Shown: positions 1 through 10,898, counted from the stretch's first letter. The stretch is DNA of 64,000 bases from Streptomyces canus 299MFChir4.1 (GCF_000383615.1 NZ_KB911606.1:52928-116927); one strand, 5' to 3'. A program made the numbers and translations. The notes: generated from the letters alone by a model not told the origin.

Positions 1-189
1 GTACGGCTCACGCAGGGGCCCTGGGAGCGGCTGTGGCGGGTCGCCGACGTACATGTGGACACGGGAGCGAACAAGACCGTCACGGCCCGCCTGAGGGACG
101 CACAGGAGGCCGCGGAGCTGCTCGGTGCGCAGGCGGAGAGGTCGCGGACGGGACGGAAAGGGGCACGGCCCGACCGCTGGATGGTCTGA
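1..189 (+). CDS. PH-domain membrane protein, C-terminal end (partial)
   Basis: The frame is open from the first base and stops with TGA at 187-189. The 62 visible residues include LTQGPWERLWRVADVHVD followed by ARLRDAQEAAELLG. This is the usual end of bacterial PH-domain proteins (DUF304/YdbT-like): a last beta strand, a D-x-A-E-A amphipathic helix and a short basic tail. The N-terminal membrane segments lie outside the window. The family has no well-defined biochemical role; membrane-associated oligomers are usual. The gene converges on the next one. The last codons overlap the left arm of a hairpin at 160-198. The assignment rests on the tail only. Confidence 0.6.
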   Translation, partial: VRLTQGPWERLWRVADVHVDTGANKTVTARLRDAQEAAELLGAQAERSRTGRKGARPDRWMV

Positions 190-198
190 CCGTGCCCC
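160..198. terminator. Hairpin between convergent genes
   Basis: Perfect 9-bp inverted repeat GGGGCACGG (160-168) / CCGTGCCCC (190-198) with a 21-nt loop. It lies across the stop codon of the PH-domain gene and 49 bp before the end of the opposing gene. There is no U-tract, so it is a GC-rich hairpin of the sort common between Streptomyces convergent genes. Confidence 0.4.
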
Positions 199-246
199 GC
201 GCCTTGTGCCCTGCCCCTCGGGGACTTCGCGCGACCTGTGTGTCCG

Positions 247-1515
247 TCAGGACACCGCGCTGCGCAGCCCCTGCAGGTCGATCTGTTCGGTCTCGTCGTG
301 AGCCGTCAGGTCGATGACCTGGCCAATCCCCCGCGACTCCTCGTCGGCCGGCTTGAAGTCCGACTCCGACTCGGCCTTGTGCAGGGCGAGGGCCTCCTGG
401 CCGACGACGTCGGCGAGGTCCTCGTTCTGCACGGCCTCCAGCGCGTCCCGCGAGGCCCCGGCCTTCGTGCCGAAGAAGTCGAACCCGCCCTCGACCCGCG
501 GGCGTCGCACGGGAGCCGTGGGCACGACGGCCACCGCGGTCGGCGCGATGAAGTGCCCGGCGGGCTGCTGCTGCGGCTGGGCGGCTCTCGCCGTGGTGGT
601 GGCGGCCGCGCGCTCATGCCCGTCGACCGCCTCGGGCTTCCCCCGCGCCTCGTCCTCCTGCGCGGCCTCCGCCTCGGTACCGGCGGTGTCCGCCGCGGCG
701 GAACCGGTGTTCGCCGGCTGCTTCTCGGAGTCGGCCTCGGTCTTGAGAGCGGCCTTGGGATCGGCCTTCGCCCGCGTCTTGACGGGCCCCTCGCCGTCCT
801 CGTCGAGCCGCTTCAGCGCCGCGTTCGCCCGCAGGAACAGCCGGGATCCCTCCGGGGAGAAGATCGCGGGCCGCTCCGGCTTCTCGTCCGTGTCCTCAGA
901 AGTCTCCGTGCCCTCAGCAGTCTCCGTGTCCTCAGAAGCCTTCGCGTCCTGCGCGGACCCCGCGGCCTCGGCCCCCGCCTCGGACTCCGGCCCGTCCTCG
1001 GCAGCCACCGCCACGGCCTGCGCGTCGGCCTGCTCGGCCGACGGCAGCGCACGCGCCGGGGCGGCTTCTATCTCCAGCAGCCGGCGGCCCTCCAGGGCGC
1101 TCGCCCGCTCGGTCTCCGCCGTGGCGTACCGCCGCAGCAGCGCCGCGTGTTCGTTGCGCAGGCCCGCCAGCTCCGCGCGCTTCGCCCGCAGCCGCTGCTC
1201 CAGCTTGACGCGCAGCTCCCGCGACTCCTCGAGATCGGTCTCGAGTTCGGCGACCCGCTCCTCGTGCCGCCACTCGTCGCTCGCCCGCGCGCGCGTGAGG
1301 TCGGCGACCTGCTTGCCCGCCTGCGCGTCCCAACGGCGCATGACGGCCGCCCCGACGACCGCGACCGCCGCGGCGAACGCGGCTATCACGCGCAGCACGG
1401 CCTGTTGCGAGAACACCCAGGGGCCGAAGGCGCAGACGAGGGAGACGCCTGCGATCGCCGACGGCGGCAGCAGCCTGTGCAAAGGCGGGGAATGGCGGTG
1501 ACGTCCACGTGGCAT
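247..1515 (-). CDS. Membrane-anchored coiled-coil protein of unknown function
   Basis: 422 residues from ATG at 1515; an in-frame GTG at 1590 is possible but the residues it adds do not look native. A basic N-terminus (MPRGRHRHSPPLHRLLPPSA) leads into two hydrophobic stretches (about residues 20-60). A highly charged coiled coil follows (about 65-155, ELETDLEESRELRVKLEQRL), then a long Ala/Glu/Asp/Thr-rich low-complexity part with repeats of the SEDTETAEGTE type (about 210-330). The C-terminal block RVEGGFDFFGTKAG and the acidic tail look more conserved. I do not recognise a domain. Position next to an esterase and far from folP is usual in Streptomyces. Probably a cell-envelope structural or scaffolding protein; that is inference from composition alone. 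Confidence 0.75.
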   Translation of the reverse strand: MPRGRHRHSPPLHRLLPPSAIAGVSLVCAFGPWVFSQQAVLRVIAAFAAAVAVVGAAVMRRWDAQAGKQVADLTRARASDEWRHEERVAELETDLEESRELRVKLEQRLRAKRAELAGLRNEHAALLRRYATAETERASALEGRRLLEIEAAPARALPSAEQADAQAVAVAAEDGPESEAGAEAAGSAQDAKASEDTETAEGTETSEDTDEKPERPAIFSPEGSRLFLRANAALKRLDEDGEGPVKTRAKADPKAALKTEADSEKQPANTGSAAADTAGTEAEAAQEDEARGKPEAVDGHERAAATTTARAAQPQQQPAGHFIAPTAVAVVPTAPVRRPRVEGGFDFFGTKAGASRDALEAVQNEDLADVVGQEALALHKAESESDFKPADEESRGIGQVIDLTAHDETEQIDLQGLRSAVS

Positions 1516-1659
1516 GGCCAGAAACTTACCGCGAGTAGGCGAACCATGGTGCCCCGCCCCGTAAAAACACAGCCATCCCGAGGCCTTCACACGACATCAG
1601 GAATCGGAGCGGCCGCCGAATTCGGCGTATTGATCACTCGTCGATCACGCACCGCTCGC

Positions 1660-2787
1660 TCATCGGCCGCTCAGCCGCCCGCTGACCCACTCCAAGGTCG
1701 CCGGGATCTCCCGCCGCCAGGTGTTGAAGTTGTGCCCGCCGCTTTCGAGGATGATCGACGAGATCCGTGTCGTTTCCGTCGCCTTCACCCGCTCTATGAA
1801 CTTCAAGGTGTCCTTGTAGTTCTTCTCGCCCACCTTGCTGCTGCTGACGAGCAGTGAGGTGTCCGGCGCGGGCAGGTGCTTGAGGCACCACACCAGGTTC
1901 GCGCGGTCGCGCAGCTTCTTGTCGCCCTGGAAGAGGTCGCCCGTGGTGGGGTCGACGGGGGCGTTGTAGTACGGGGACAGGCCCGCTCCGGCGGCGTATA
2001 CCTTGGGATGGTGCATGGCGAGTTTCAGCGCGCAGTATCCGCCCGTGGAGTCCCCGATGATCCCCCAGCTCCCCTGTTCCCTGCCCACCCTGTAGTGCGC
2101 GGTCACGGCTTCCGGAAGATCCTTCGCGAAGAACGTCTCGGTCTGCGGACCGTCCGGAACGTCCGCGCACTCGGTGTCGCGCGGCGGCGCGACCGTCGGC
2201 CGCAGCATCACCAGGATCATCGGCTGCATACGACCGTCCTTGGCGAGTTGCAGAGCCGTGCGCGGATAGTGGAGTTTGTCCACCAGCGCTCTCGCGGTGC
2301 CCGGATAACCGGTGAGCACGACGGACGCGGGGAAGGTACGCGTGCGATAGCGCTCCTGGAAATACTCCGGCGGGAGATAGACGTACGCGGGACTCGCGAT
2401 GTGAGACGTGGGCCCGACGATGTCGACCTTCTGGACCTGCCCGACCGATGACGGCCGAAAGCCGCTCCTTCCGGGCACGCCCCCGATCTCGGTCACCCTC
2501 AGGGGCCCGCTCGACCGGGTGCCCGGGGTGTGGTCGACCACCACGCCCTGATCGGTCTCCCGGCCGAACAGGTCGGCCCAGGAGGCGTAGAAGCCGAAGG
2601 CCTGGTTGGCGGCGAGTCCCACCGCCGCGAAGATCATGAGCTGCGTCGCGAGCAGCAGCCCGACCCGGCCGCTGACGGACCGCCAGCCGCGGCGCGCCAA
2701 CCGTGGCCAGAGCCACACCGTGCCGGCGAAGAGCGCCACGGCGGCCAGGACCGCCGGCACCAGCGTGTTGTTGCTCGTGAGACCCAT
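1660..2787 (-). CDS. Alpha/beta hydrolase, esterase D/antigen 85-like
   Basis: 375 residues. The N-terminus has about three hydrophobic segments (residues 8-25 and 38-70), so the enzyme is membrane-tethered with the catalytic domain outside. From about residue 90 it follows the putative esterase family (PF00756, which includes mycolyltransferases): YVYLPPEYFQ, the nucleophile elbow GDSTGGY with Ser247, and a final ESGGHNFNTWR supplying the likely catalytic His. Streptomyces lacks mycolic acids, so the substrate is probably another ester; it is not shown here. The start ATG at 2787 has an upstream GAAAG about 7 nt away. The gene is divergent from the MprF-like gene, and the gap between them must hold both promoters. 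Confidence 0.85.
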   Translation of the reverse strand: MGLTSNNTLVPAVLAAVALFAGTVWLWPRLARRGWRSVSGRVGLLLATQLMIFAAVGLAANQAFGFYASWADLFGRETDQGVVVDHTPGTRSSGPLRVTEIGGVPGRSGFRPSSVGQVQKVDIVGPTSHIASPAYVYLPPEYFQERYRTRTFPASVVLTGYPGTARALVDKLHYPRTALQLAKDGRMQPMILVMLRPTVAPPRDTECADVPDGPQTETFFAKDLPEAVTAHYRVGREQGSWGIIGDSTGGYCALKLAMHHPKVYAAGAGLSPYYNAPVDPTTGDLFQGDKKLRDRANLVWCLKHLPAPDTSLLVSSSKVGEKNYKDTLKFIERVKATETTRISSIILESGGHNFNTWRREIPATLEWVSGRLSGR

Positions 2788-2937
2788 TGCTTGCTTTCGC
2801 TTTCCTCGGCCTTTGAAACGGCTTTGAGGAGGTGAGTGAACCTCTCCTCACGAGACACCGTCCTAGAGGGCGCAATGTCGCCGGATGCCCGAATCGGGGC
2901 TCCGGATCCAAAGTCACTCGCAGAACCATGGGATGCG

Positions 2938-4773
2938 ATGTCTGTCAGGACAGATGAGGAAATGTCGGGCGGGGTTCCGATCCGATCAACACGGCTGCGG
3001 CGTGCACTGCACGGCCCGCGCCCCGAGGCCGTCCCCGTCCTCGTCGCCAGAGCCTGCGCGCTTGTAGGGCTTCTGGACATCGCCGCCGGCGTCTTCCCAC
3101 GCTTCCGGCACAGCCGTATGCACACCATGGCCGAGGTGCTGCCCGGCGCGCTCGGCCCGTTCGCGGCCGCGCTCTCGCTCAGCACCGGCGTGCTGTTGCT
3201 GCTGCTCGCCCACGGCCTCAGGCGCCACAAGCGCCGGGCCTGGCGGGCGGCCGTGGCACTGCTGCCGGCGGGCGCGCTGGCGCAGTTCACGTACCGGCAC
3301 TCACTCGTCGGAGCCGCCATCTCGCTCGCCCTGCTCGCGCCGCTGCTGCGCCACCGCGACCAGTTCAGGGCACTGCCCGACCCGCGCAGCCGCTGGCGCG
3401 CGCTCGCCAACTTCGTCCTCATGGGCGCCGGTTCCCTCGTCCTCGGTCTGATCATCGTCAGCGTCCACCCGAACCGCATGCTCGGCGACCCGAGCCTGGC
3501 CGATCGCATCACGCACGTCCTGTACGGCCTGTTCGGCTTCGAGGGCCCGGTCGACTACCAGGGCGACACCTCGTGGACCGTCGGCGTCTCCCTGGGCGCC
3601 CTGGGCCTGCTCACGGCGATCACGACGATCTACCTCGCCTTCCGTCCCGAGCACCCCGCCGCCCAGCTCACCGAGGAGGACGAGTCCCGTCTCAGGGCGC
3701 TCCTCGCCAAGCACGGCGGCCGCGACTCGCTCGGCCACTTCGCGCTGCGCCGCGACAAGGCCGTCGTCTTCTCCCCCAGCGGCAAGGCGGCGGTGACCTA
3801 CCGGGTCGTCTCCGGTGTGATGCTCGCCAGTGGCGACCCGATCGGCGACGTGGAGGCCTGGCCGGGCGCCATCGAGCGGTTCATGGACGAGGCCAAGGCG
3901 CACTCCTGGACGCCCGCCGTCATGGGCTGCTCGGAGACCGGCGGCGAGGTCTGGACCCGTGAGACCGGCCTGGACGCCCTCGAACTGGGCGACGAGGCGG
4001 TGGTGGACGTCGCGGATTTCTCGCTCGCCGGCCGCGCGATGCGCAATGTCCGCCAGATGGTCAAGCGCATCGAGCGGGCCGGTTACGAGACCCGCGTACG
4101 GCGCGTCCGTGACCTCGGGGAGACCGAACTGGAGCGCGTGCGGCAGGCCGCCGACGACTGGCGCGGCACGGACACCGAGCGCGGCTTCTCGATGGCCCTG
4201 GGCCGCATCGGCGACCTCGCCGACGGCGACTGCCTCATCGCCACCGCCCACAAGGCCGACGACCAGCCCGGCCCGTACGGCGACCTCAAGGCGATCCTGC
4301 ACTTCGTGCCGTGGGGCACCGACGGCGCCTCCCTCGACCTCATGCGACGGGACCGCTCCGCCGACCCCGGCATGAACGAACTGCTGATCGTCGCCGCCCT
4401 CCAGGCGGCCCCCAAGTTCGGCATCACGCGCGTGTCGCTGAACTTCGCGATGTTCCGCTCGGCCCTCGCGCGCGGCGAGAAGATCGGCGCGGGGCCGGTG
4501 CTGCGCGCCTGGCGGGGCCTGCTGGTCTTCCTGTCCCGCTGGTTCCAGATCGAGTCCCTGTACAAGTTCAACGCGAAGTTCCAGCCCCGCTGGGAGCCCC
4601 GCTTCGTCGTGTACCGGGCCTCCGGCGACCTCCCGCGCATCGGCTTCGCCGCGATGCAGGCGGAGGGCTTCGTCGACCTGGCCCTCCCGCTGCCGCGCTT
4701 CCTGCGCCGCCGTTCGCACACCGCACGCACGTGTGCCCACGCGGTCGGAGAGCGGGACGTAAGAGCGGCGTGA
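2938..4773 (+). CDS. MprF/LysX-like phosphatidylglycerol lysyltransferase-domain protein
   Basis: 611 residues from ATG at 2938. Earlier in-frame starts exist at 2875 (ATG, AGAGGG 4 nt before) and 2836 (GTG, GAGGAGG only 3 nt before), so the start is uncertain; 2938 gives an N-terminus MSVRTDEEMSGG that I recall from homologues. Residues about 35-240 hold several transmembrane helices (VARACALVGLLDIAAGVF, SLSTGVLLLLLAHGL, LLTAITTIYLAF). Residues about 255-590 form the cytosolic DUF2156/GNAT-fold domain with HFALRRDKAVVFSPSGKAA and the closing FNAKFQPRWEPRFVVY. Family members move an aminoacyl group from tRNA to phosphatidylglycerol, giving resistance to cationic peptides. Whether this one uses Lys or another residue cannot be read from sequence. 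The first 100 residues contain RMHTMAEVLPG, typical of the actinobacterial LysX branch. Confidence 0.88.
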   Translation: MSVRTDEEMSGGVPIRSTRLRRALHGPRPEAVPVLVARACALVGLLDIAAGVFPRFRHSRMHTMAEVLPGALGPFAAALSLSTGVLLLLLAHGLRRHKRRAWRAAVALLPAGALAQFTYRHSLVGAAISLALLAPLLRHRDQFRALPDPRSRWRALANFVLMGAGSLVLGLIIVSVHPNRMLGDPSLADRITHVLYGLFGFEGPVDYQGDTSWTVGVSLGALGLLTAITTIYLAFRPEHPAAQLTEEDESRLRALLAKHGGRDSLGHFALRRDKAVVFSPSGKAAVTYRVVSGVMLASGDPIGDVEAWPGAIERFMDEAKAHSWTPAVMGCSETGGEVWTRETGLDALELGDEAVVDVADFSLAGRAMRNVRQMVKRIERAGYETRVRRVRDLGETELERVRQAADDWRGTDTERGFSMALGRIGDLADGDCLIATAHKADDQPGPYGDLKAILHFVPWGTDGASLDLMRRDRSADPGMNELLIVAALQAAPKFGITRVSLNFAMFRSALARGEKIGAGPVLRAWRGLLVFLSRWFQIESLYKFNAKFQPRWEPRFVVYRASGDLPRIGFAAMQAEGFVDLALPLPRFLRRRSHTARTCAHAVGERDVRAA

Positions 4774-4880
4774 CCGCTCGCTCCGGGACTGGCCCGGACG
4801 GAAGCCCCCCCTCCTCCAGCCCGGGGCTTCCGTCCGGGCCGCGCGGTCCCGCGGCTCCACGCGGGGCCTAGGCTGAACGC

Positions 4881-5786
4881 ATGAGCAAGCAGAGCGGACG
4901 CGGGCGCGTCGCCGGCCTTCCGGAATGGGACCGCTGCGCGGTCATGGGGGTCGTGAACGTCACGCCCGACTCCTTCTCCGACGGCGGCCGCTGGTTCGAC
5001 ACGACGGCCGCCGTCAAGCACGGCCTCGCCCTCGTCGAGGAGGGCGCCGACCTCGTCGACGTCGGCGGCGAGTCCACCCGCCCCGGCGCCACCCGCGTCG
5101 ACGAGGCCGAGGAGCTCCGGCGCGTCGTCCCCGTCGTCCGCGGCCTCGCCTCCGAGGGCGTCACCGTCTCCGTCGACACGATGCGCGCCTCCGTCGCCGA
5201 GCAGGCCCTCGCCGCCGGCGCGTCCCTCGTCAACGACGTCAGCGGCGGCCTCGCCGACCCCGCGATGATCCCGGTCGTCGCCGACGCGGGCGCCCCCTTC
5301 GTCGTCATGCACTGGCGGGGCTTCCTGGAGGGCGGCAACGTCAGGGGCGTCTACGCCGACGTCGTCGCCGAGGTCCTCGACGAGCTCCACGCGCGTGTGG
5401 ACGCCGTCCTCGCGGGCGGCATCTCCCCCGACCGTCTGGTCGTCGACCCGGGCCTCGGCTTCTCCAAGGACGCCGAGCACGACCTGGTCCTCCTCTCCCA
5501 TCTCGACCGCCTCCTCGGCCTCGGCCGCCCCCTGCTCGTCGCCGCCTCCCGCAAGCGGTTCCTCGGCCGTGTCCTCGCCGGGCCCGAGGGCGCCCCGCCG
5601 CCCGCGCGCGAGCGCGACGCCGCCACGGCCGCCGTCTCCGCGCTCGCGGCGCACGCCGGCGCGTGGGCGGTGCGCGTGCACGAGGTGCGCGCCACGGCCG
5701 ACGCGGTACGGGTCGCCCGCGCCGTGGAAGGAGCGCGCACCGACCGCGCGAGCAGCGCGGACAACGGCGCGGAAGGAGCCCGGTGA
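4881..5786 (+). CDS. folP: Dihydropteroate synthase
   Basis: 301 residues. Joins p-aminobenzoate to 6-hydroxymethyl-dihydropterin pyrophosphate in cytosolic folate synthesis; the sulfonamide target. Signature blocks are present in order: GVVNVTPDSFSDGG (about 23-36), DVGGESTRPGA (about 55-65), VSVDTMRASVAE, NDVSGGLADP, DPGLGFSKDAEHD and SRKRFLG. All pterin and PABA loop residues expected for an active enzyme are visible. It heads the folate cluster. Its TGA overlaps the GTG of the next gene (GTGA at 5783-5786), so translation is coupled. Confidence 0.97.
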   Translation: MSKQSGRGRVAGLPEWDRCAVMGVVNVTPDSFSDGGRWFDTTAAVKHGLALVEEGADLVDVGGESTRPGATRVDEAEELRRVVPVVRGLASEGVTVSVDTMRASVAEQALAAGASLVNDVSGGLADPAMIPVVADAGAPFVVMHWRGFLEGGNVRGVYADVVAEVLDELHARVDAVLAGGISPDRLVVDPGLGFSKDAEHDLVLLSHLDRLLGLGRPLLVAASRKRFLGRVLAGPEGAPPPARERDAATAAVSALAAHAGAWAVRVHEVRATADAVRVARAVEGARTDRASSADNGAEGAR

Positions 5787-6304
5787 GCGCCCCGCACACC
5801 GACGTGGAGCAGGTGGAAGCCGCCAACACCGCCTTCTACGAGGCACTGGAGCGCGGCGACTTCGAGGAGCTGTCCGCGCTCTGGCTCACCCCTGCCGACC
5901 TGGGCGTCGACGAGACCTACCACGACCCGGCGGACGTCGGCGTGGTCTCCTGCGTGCACCCCGGCTGGCCCGTGCTGACCGGACGCGGCGAGGTCCTGAG
6001 GTCGTACGCGCTGATCATGGCGAACACGGACTACATCCAGTTCTTCCTCACGGACGTGCACGTCTCCGTCACCGGTGACACCGCCCTGGTGACCTGCACC
6101 GAGAACATCCTCAGCGGCGGTCCGGCGCCCGAGGGCGACGAGGAGCTCGGCCCGCTCGTCGGCCAGCTGGTGGTCGCCACGAACGTGTTCCGCCGCACCC
6201 CCGAGGGCTGGAAGCTGTGGTCCCACCACGCCTCCCCGGTGCTGGCCGAGAACGGCGAGAACGGCGAGAACGGCGAGAACGAGGACGAGGAAACGCCTTC
6301 CTGA
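5783..6304 (+). CDS. NTF2/SnoaL-like protein in folate operon
   Basis: 173 residues, GTG start overlapping the folP stop by 4 nt. The fold signature is clear: an N-terminal helix EAANTAFYEALERGDFEELSALWL, then HPGWPVLTGRGEVLRSYALIM, and later strands VTGDTALVTCTENILSG and NVFRRTPEGWKLWSHHASPV. This matches the nuclear transport factor 2-like superfamily (DUF4440 style), a cone-shaped pocket used for many small ligands. The Streptomyces folate cluster consistently carries it, so a pterin-related role is plausible but unproven. The C-terminus carries a short repeat (ENG x4, coded by GAGAACGGC repeats at about 6248-6280) and an acidic tail, which is probably disordered. Confidence 0.85.
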   Translation: MSAPHTDVEQVEAANTAFYEALERGDFEELSALWLTPADLGVDETYHDPADVGVVSCVHPGWPVLTGRGEVLRSYALIMANTDYIQFFLTDVHVSVTGDTALVTCTENILSGGPAPEGDEELGPLVGQLVVATNVFRRTPEGWKLWSHHASPVLAENGENGENGENEDEETPS

Positions 6305-6309
6305 ACCCG

Positions 6310-6349
6310 TCGGGACCACGTCGGGACCCATCGGGACCCATCGGGACCA
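6310..6349 (+). repeat. Short tandem repeat TCGGGACCCA, four copies
   Basis: TCGGGACCA-type units start at 6310, 6321, 6331 and 6341; the middle two are identical 10-mers. They follow the stop codon of the NTF2-like gene directly. No dyad symmetry. Probably replication slippage in a 3' untranslated stretch. Confidence 0.6.
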
Positions 6350-6572
6350 AGAAGTGGTTGGAATCACGAACCCCCGGGTATGGGCGGCTACCAACCCGTG
6401 AGCCGCCGGGTTCCCCAGGGGAAACACACGGTGAAACCTCCGGACCCCGGCAGCGGCCGCGCCCCCCGTGGCCCGGTCGTGTCAGTGCTCGCAGGTAGAT
6501 TCGTTCGAGGCCGGGGTACCGCCCGCACACGGTACGGACCGGCCGTCACCGACGATTGCAGGAGTGATTCGC

Positions 6573-6932
6573 GTGGATCGTGTCGCGCTGCGCGGCCTGA
6601 AGGCCCGCGGGCACCACGGTGTGTTGCCCGAGGAACGGCGGGAGGGCCAGACCTTCGTCGTGGACCTCGTCCTCGGGCTGGACACCCGGCCGGCCGCCGC
6701 CGACGACGACCTGACGAAGACCGTGCACTACGGCATCGTGGCGGAGGAGGTCGTGGCCGTCGTCCAGGGCGAGCCCGTCGACCTCATCGAGACGCTCGCC
6801 GAACGCATCGCCCAGGTCTGTCTGAAGCACGAGCGGGTAGAGGAGGTCGAGGTCAGGGTCCACAAACCCGACGCGCCGATCACTGTGCCCTTCGACGACG
6901 TGACCGTCACCATCACCCGGAGCCGAGTATGA
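6573..6932 (+). CDS. folB: Dihydroneopterin aldolase
   Basis: 119 residues. Converts 7,8-dihydroneopterin to 6-hydroxymethyl-7,8-dihydropterin plus glycolaldehyde. The family landmarks are GLKARGHHGVLPEER (residues 9-23, with the substrate-binding Glu), a central VHYGIVAEEV, and ETLAERIAQVCL followed by VRVHKPDAPI with the catalytic Lys. The GTG at 6573 was chosen because AGGAG at 6560-6564 sits 8 nt upstream; another GTG at 6564 would overlap that ribosome-binding site. The stop overlaps the folK start (ATGA at 6929-6932). Confidence 0.96.
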   Translation: MDRVALRGLKARGHHGVLPEERREGQTFVVDLVLGLDTRPAAADDDLTKTVHYGIVAEEVVAVVQGEPVDLIETLAERIAQVCLKHERVEEVEVRVHKPDAPITVPFDDVTVTITRSRV

Positions 6933-7540
6933 CCGCGTCCTTCGCCGCGGGTCACAGCGACCCGACCGTACAGCCGGTGCCCGCCTCCGTCGTGCAGCAG
7001 GTGGACGCCGCCGACACCACCCTCCACAACCCGAAGCGCGCCGTGCTCTCCCTCGGTTCCAACCTCGGCAACCGCCTGGAGACCCTCCAGGGGGCCATCG
7101 ACGCCCTGGAGGACACGCCCGGCGTCCGCGTCAAGGCCGTCTCCCCGGTCTACGAGACGGAACCGTGGGGCGTGGCCGCCGACAGCCAGCCCTCGTACTT
7201 CAACGCGGTCGTCGTGCTGAAGACCACGCTCCCCCCGTCCTCCCTGCTGGAGCGGGCCCACGCGGTCGAGGAGGCCTTCAACCGGGTGCGGGACGAGCGC
7301 TGGGGCCCGCGCACCCTCGACGTCGACATCGTCGCGTACGCCGACGTGGTCTCCGACGATCCGGTCCTCACCCTGCCCCACCCGCGTGCCCACGAGCGCG
7401 CGTTCGTGCTCGTCCCCTGGCACGACGTGGACCCCGAGGCCCAGTTGCCCGGCCGCGGCCCGGTCGCCGCCCTCCTCGACACGGTCACGCGAAACGGCGT
7501 GGAAGCACGCAAGGACCTGGAACTCCGGCTGCCCGAATAG
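6929..7540 (+). CDS. folK: 6-hydroxymethyl-7,8-dihydropterin pyrophosphokinase
   Basis: 203 residues, coupled to folB by a 4-nt overlap. Transfers pyrophosphate from ATP to hydroxymethyl-dihydropterin, the step before FolP. An actinobacterial N-terminal extension of about 35 residues comes first (PVPASVVQQVDAADTTLHNP). Then come AVLSLGSNLGNRLETLQGAI, VYETEPWGV, the signature RWGPRTLDVDIVAY with the Mg-binding D-x-D, and LPHPRAHERAFVLVPW. Every motif needed for activity is there. The extension has no known role. Confidence 0.96.
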   Translation: MTASFAAGHSDPTVQPVPASVVQQVDAADTTLHNPKRAVLSLGSNLGNRLETLQGAIDALEDTPGVRVKAVSPVYETEPWGVAADSQPSYFNAVVVLKTTLPPSSLLERAHAVEEAFNRVRDERWGPRTLDVDIVAYADVVSDDPVLTLPHPRAHERAFVLVPWHDVDPEAQLPGRGPVAALLDTVTRNGVEARKDLELRLPE

Positions 7541-7608
7541 CCGTTAAGGTCAAGACGACCACTGTCCGTGGGATCGCCCAAGGACCTCGGGGGAGCTGAA
7601 GGGGCACC

Positions 7609-8094
7609 GTGAGAGAGCTGCGCATCAGGCTGCTGGCAGGCGTCTTCGCCGTGTCCGGGATCCTGTCCTGGGCGGGCGCCCGTCTGTGGAACTCGATCGG
7701 GACCCTGCCCAGCGTCCCGCTGGCCGCCCCCATCGTCCTCGCTCTGATCGCCGTGGTCCTCGTGGCCACGGCGCTCTCCCTGCGCGCCCGCCTCAAGGCC
7801 CAGCGCGAGCGCGTCCCCGAGGCGAAGGGCGTCGACCCCCTGATGGCGGCCCGCGCGGTCGTGTTCGGCCAGGCCAGCGCCCTGGTCGCCGCCCTCGTCT
7901 CCGGCATGTACGCCGGCACCGGCGTCCTCCTCCTGGAGTCCCTCGACATCCCCGCCCGACGCGACCAGGCCATCTATGCCGGCTTCTCGGTCCTCGCGGG
8001 CATCGCGGTGATAGCGGCGGCGATCTTCCTGGAGCGGGTGTGCAAACTGCCGGAGGACGACGACCGGAACACAGGGGCTACGTCGACGGCGTGA
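7609..8094 (+). CDS. DUF3180 membrane protein
   Basis: 161 residues from GTG at 7609, with AAGGGG at 7599-7604. Four hydrophobic segments are visible (about 8-25, 40-58, 87-105, 123-143), arranged as two pairs separated by a basic stretch SLRARLKAQRERVPEAKG. This is the DUF3180 family, which follows folK throughout actinobacteria; the function is unknown. The constant linkage suggests a role near pterin or folate metabolism, possibly transport, but nothing in the sequence proves it. Confidence 0.88.
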   Translation: MRELRIRLLAGVFAVSGILSWAGARLWNSIGTLPSVPLAAPIVLALIAVVLVATALSLRARLKAQRERVPEAKGVDPLMAARAVVFGQASALVAALVSGMYAGTGVLLLESLDIPARRDQAIYAGFSVLAGIAVIAAAIFLERVCKLPEDDDRNTGATSTA

Positions 8095-8136
8095 AGGATG
8101 GAGGCGTGGAGGACAGGGATGTGAAGAAGCCCCGCG

Positions 8137-8742
8137 TCACCGCGCCATGATCAGGCTCATCGCCTCGTTCCGCGTCGCCGCGTCCCGCAGCTGACCGCGT
8201 ACGGCCGAGGTGAGCGTCTTGGCACCGGGCTTGCGGATGCCCCGCATCGACATGCACATGTGCTCGCACTCCACGACGACGATCACTCCGCGCGGCTCCA
8301 GGATCTCCATCAGGGAGTCCGCGATCTGCGTGGTGAGTCGTTCCTGCACCTGCGGCCGCCGGGCGTAGACGTCCACGAGCCGGGCCAGCTTGGACAGTCC
8401 CGTGATCTTGCCGGTGGTGGCCGGAATGTAGCCGACATGGGCGACGCCCCGGAACGGCACGAGATGATGCTCACAGGTCGAGTACACCTCGATGTCCTTC
8501 ACCAGCACCATCTCGTCATGGCCCAGGTCGAACGTCGTGGTCAGCACATCCTCGGGCTTCTGCCACAGCCCCGCGAATATCTCCTTGTACGCCCGCGCCA
8601 CCCGCCCCGGCGTCTCCCGGAGCCCCTCGCGGTCCGGGTCCTCCCCGACCGCGATCAGCAGCTCGCGTACGGCGTTCTCGGCGCGCTTCTCGTCGAAGTC
8701 GCCGATGGAGCCGTCGCCGTCCAGCGTCACGGGATCGGTCAT
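8137..8742 (-). CDS. folE: GTP cyclohydrolase I
   Basis: 201 residues. Opens the folate path by converting GTP to 7,8-dihydroneopterin triphosphate. Zinc and catalytic residues are visible: STCEHHLVPFRGVAHVGY (Cys and His ligands), LARLVDVYARRPQVQERLT and VVECEHMCMSMRG (second Cys ligand). So it is a canonical zinc-dependent FolE rather than the zinc-independent type, which is of note because a zinc-starvation locus lies 21 kb away in the same window. It converges with the DUF3180 gene and lies behind the ftsH terminator. Confidence 0.97.
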   Translation of the reverse strand: MTDPVTLDGDGSIGDFDEKRAENAVRELLIAVGEDPDREGLRETPGRVARAYKEIFAGLWQKPEDVLTTTFDLGHDEMVLVKDIEVYSTCEHHLVPFRGVAHVGYIPATTGKITGLSKLARLVDVYARRPQVQERLTTQIADSLMEILEPRGVIVVVECEHMCMSMRGIRKPGAKTLTSAVRGQLRDAATRNEAMSLIMAR

Positions 8743-8775
8743 TCTTGTGCCTCGTTCCTAGAGTCCACACGGCCG

Positions 8776-8818
8776 AAAAACGCCGCGGCCCCCCAGGCTA
8801 AAACCTGGGGGGCGCGGC
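8776..8818 (-). terminator. Strong intrinsic terminator after ftsH
   Basis: Stem formed by 8782-8797 and 8804-8818 (GGCCCCCCAGG against CCTGGGGGG, extended by GCCGCG/CGCGGC) with a 6-nt loop. On the minus strand it is followed by five T residues (complement of 8776-8780). A T-tract this clear is uncommon in Streptomyces. It separates ftsH from folE. Confidence 0.85.
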
Positions 8819-8864
8819 ATCCATTCCGGGCCCGGTGAGGTCACCGGGGCGGGACGGGTGAGCG

Positions 8865-10898
<2,034 letters not shown>

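Noticed and set aside
238..1857. Plus-strand 539-residue open frame
   Set aside because: Leu/Arg/Gly-rich shadow of the coiled-coil membrane protein and esterase; GC3 pattern fits the minus strand.
8137..8742. FolE as a zinc-independent GTP cyclohydrolase linked to the zinc-stress locus
   Set aside because: The zinc ligands Cys and His (S-T-C-E-H-H and the second V-E-C-E-H) are intact, so it is the ordinary zinc enzyme.
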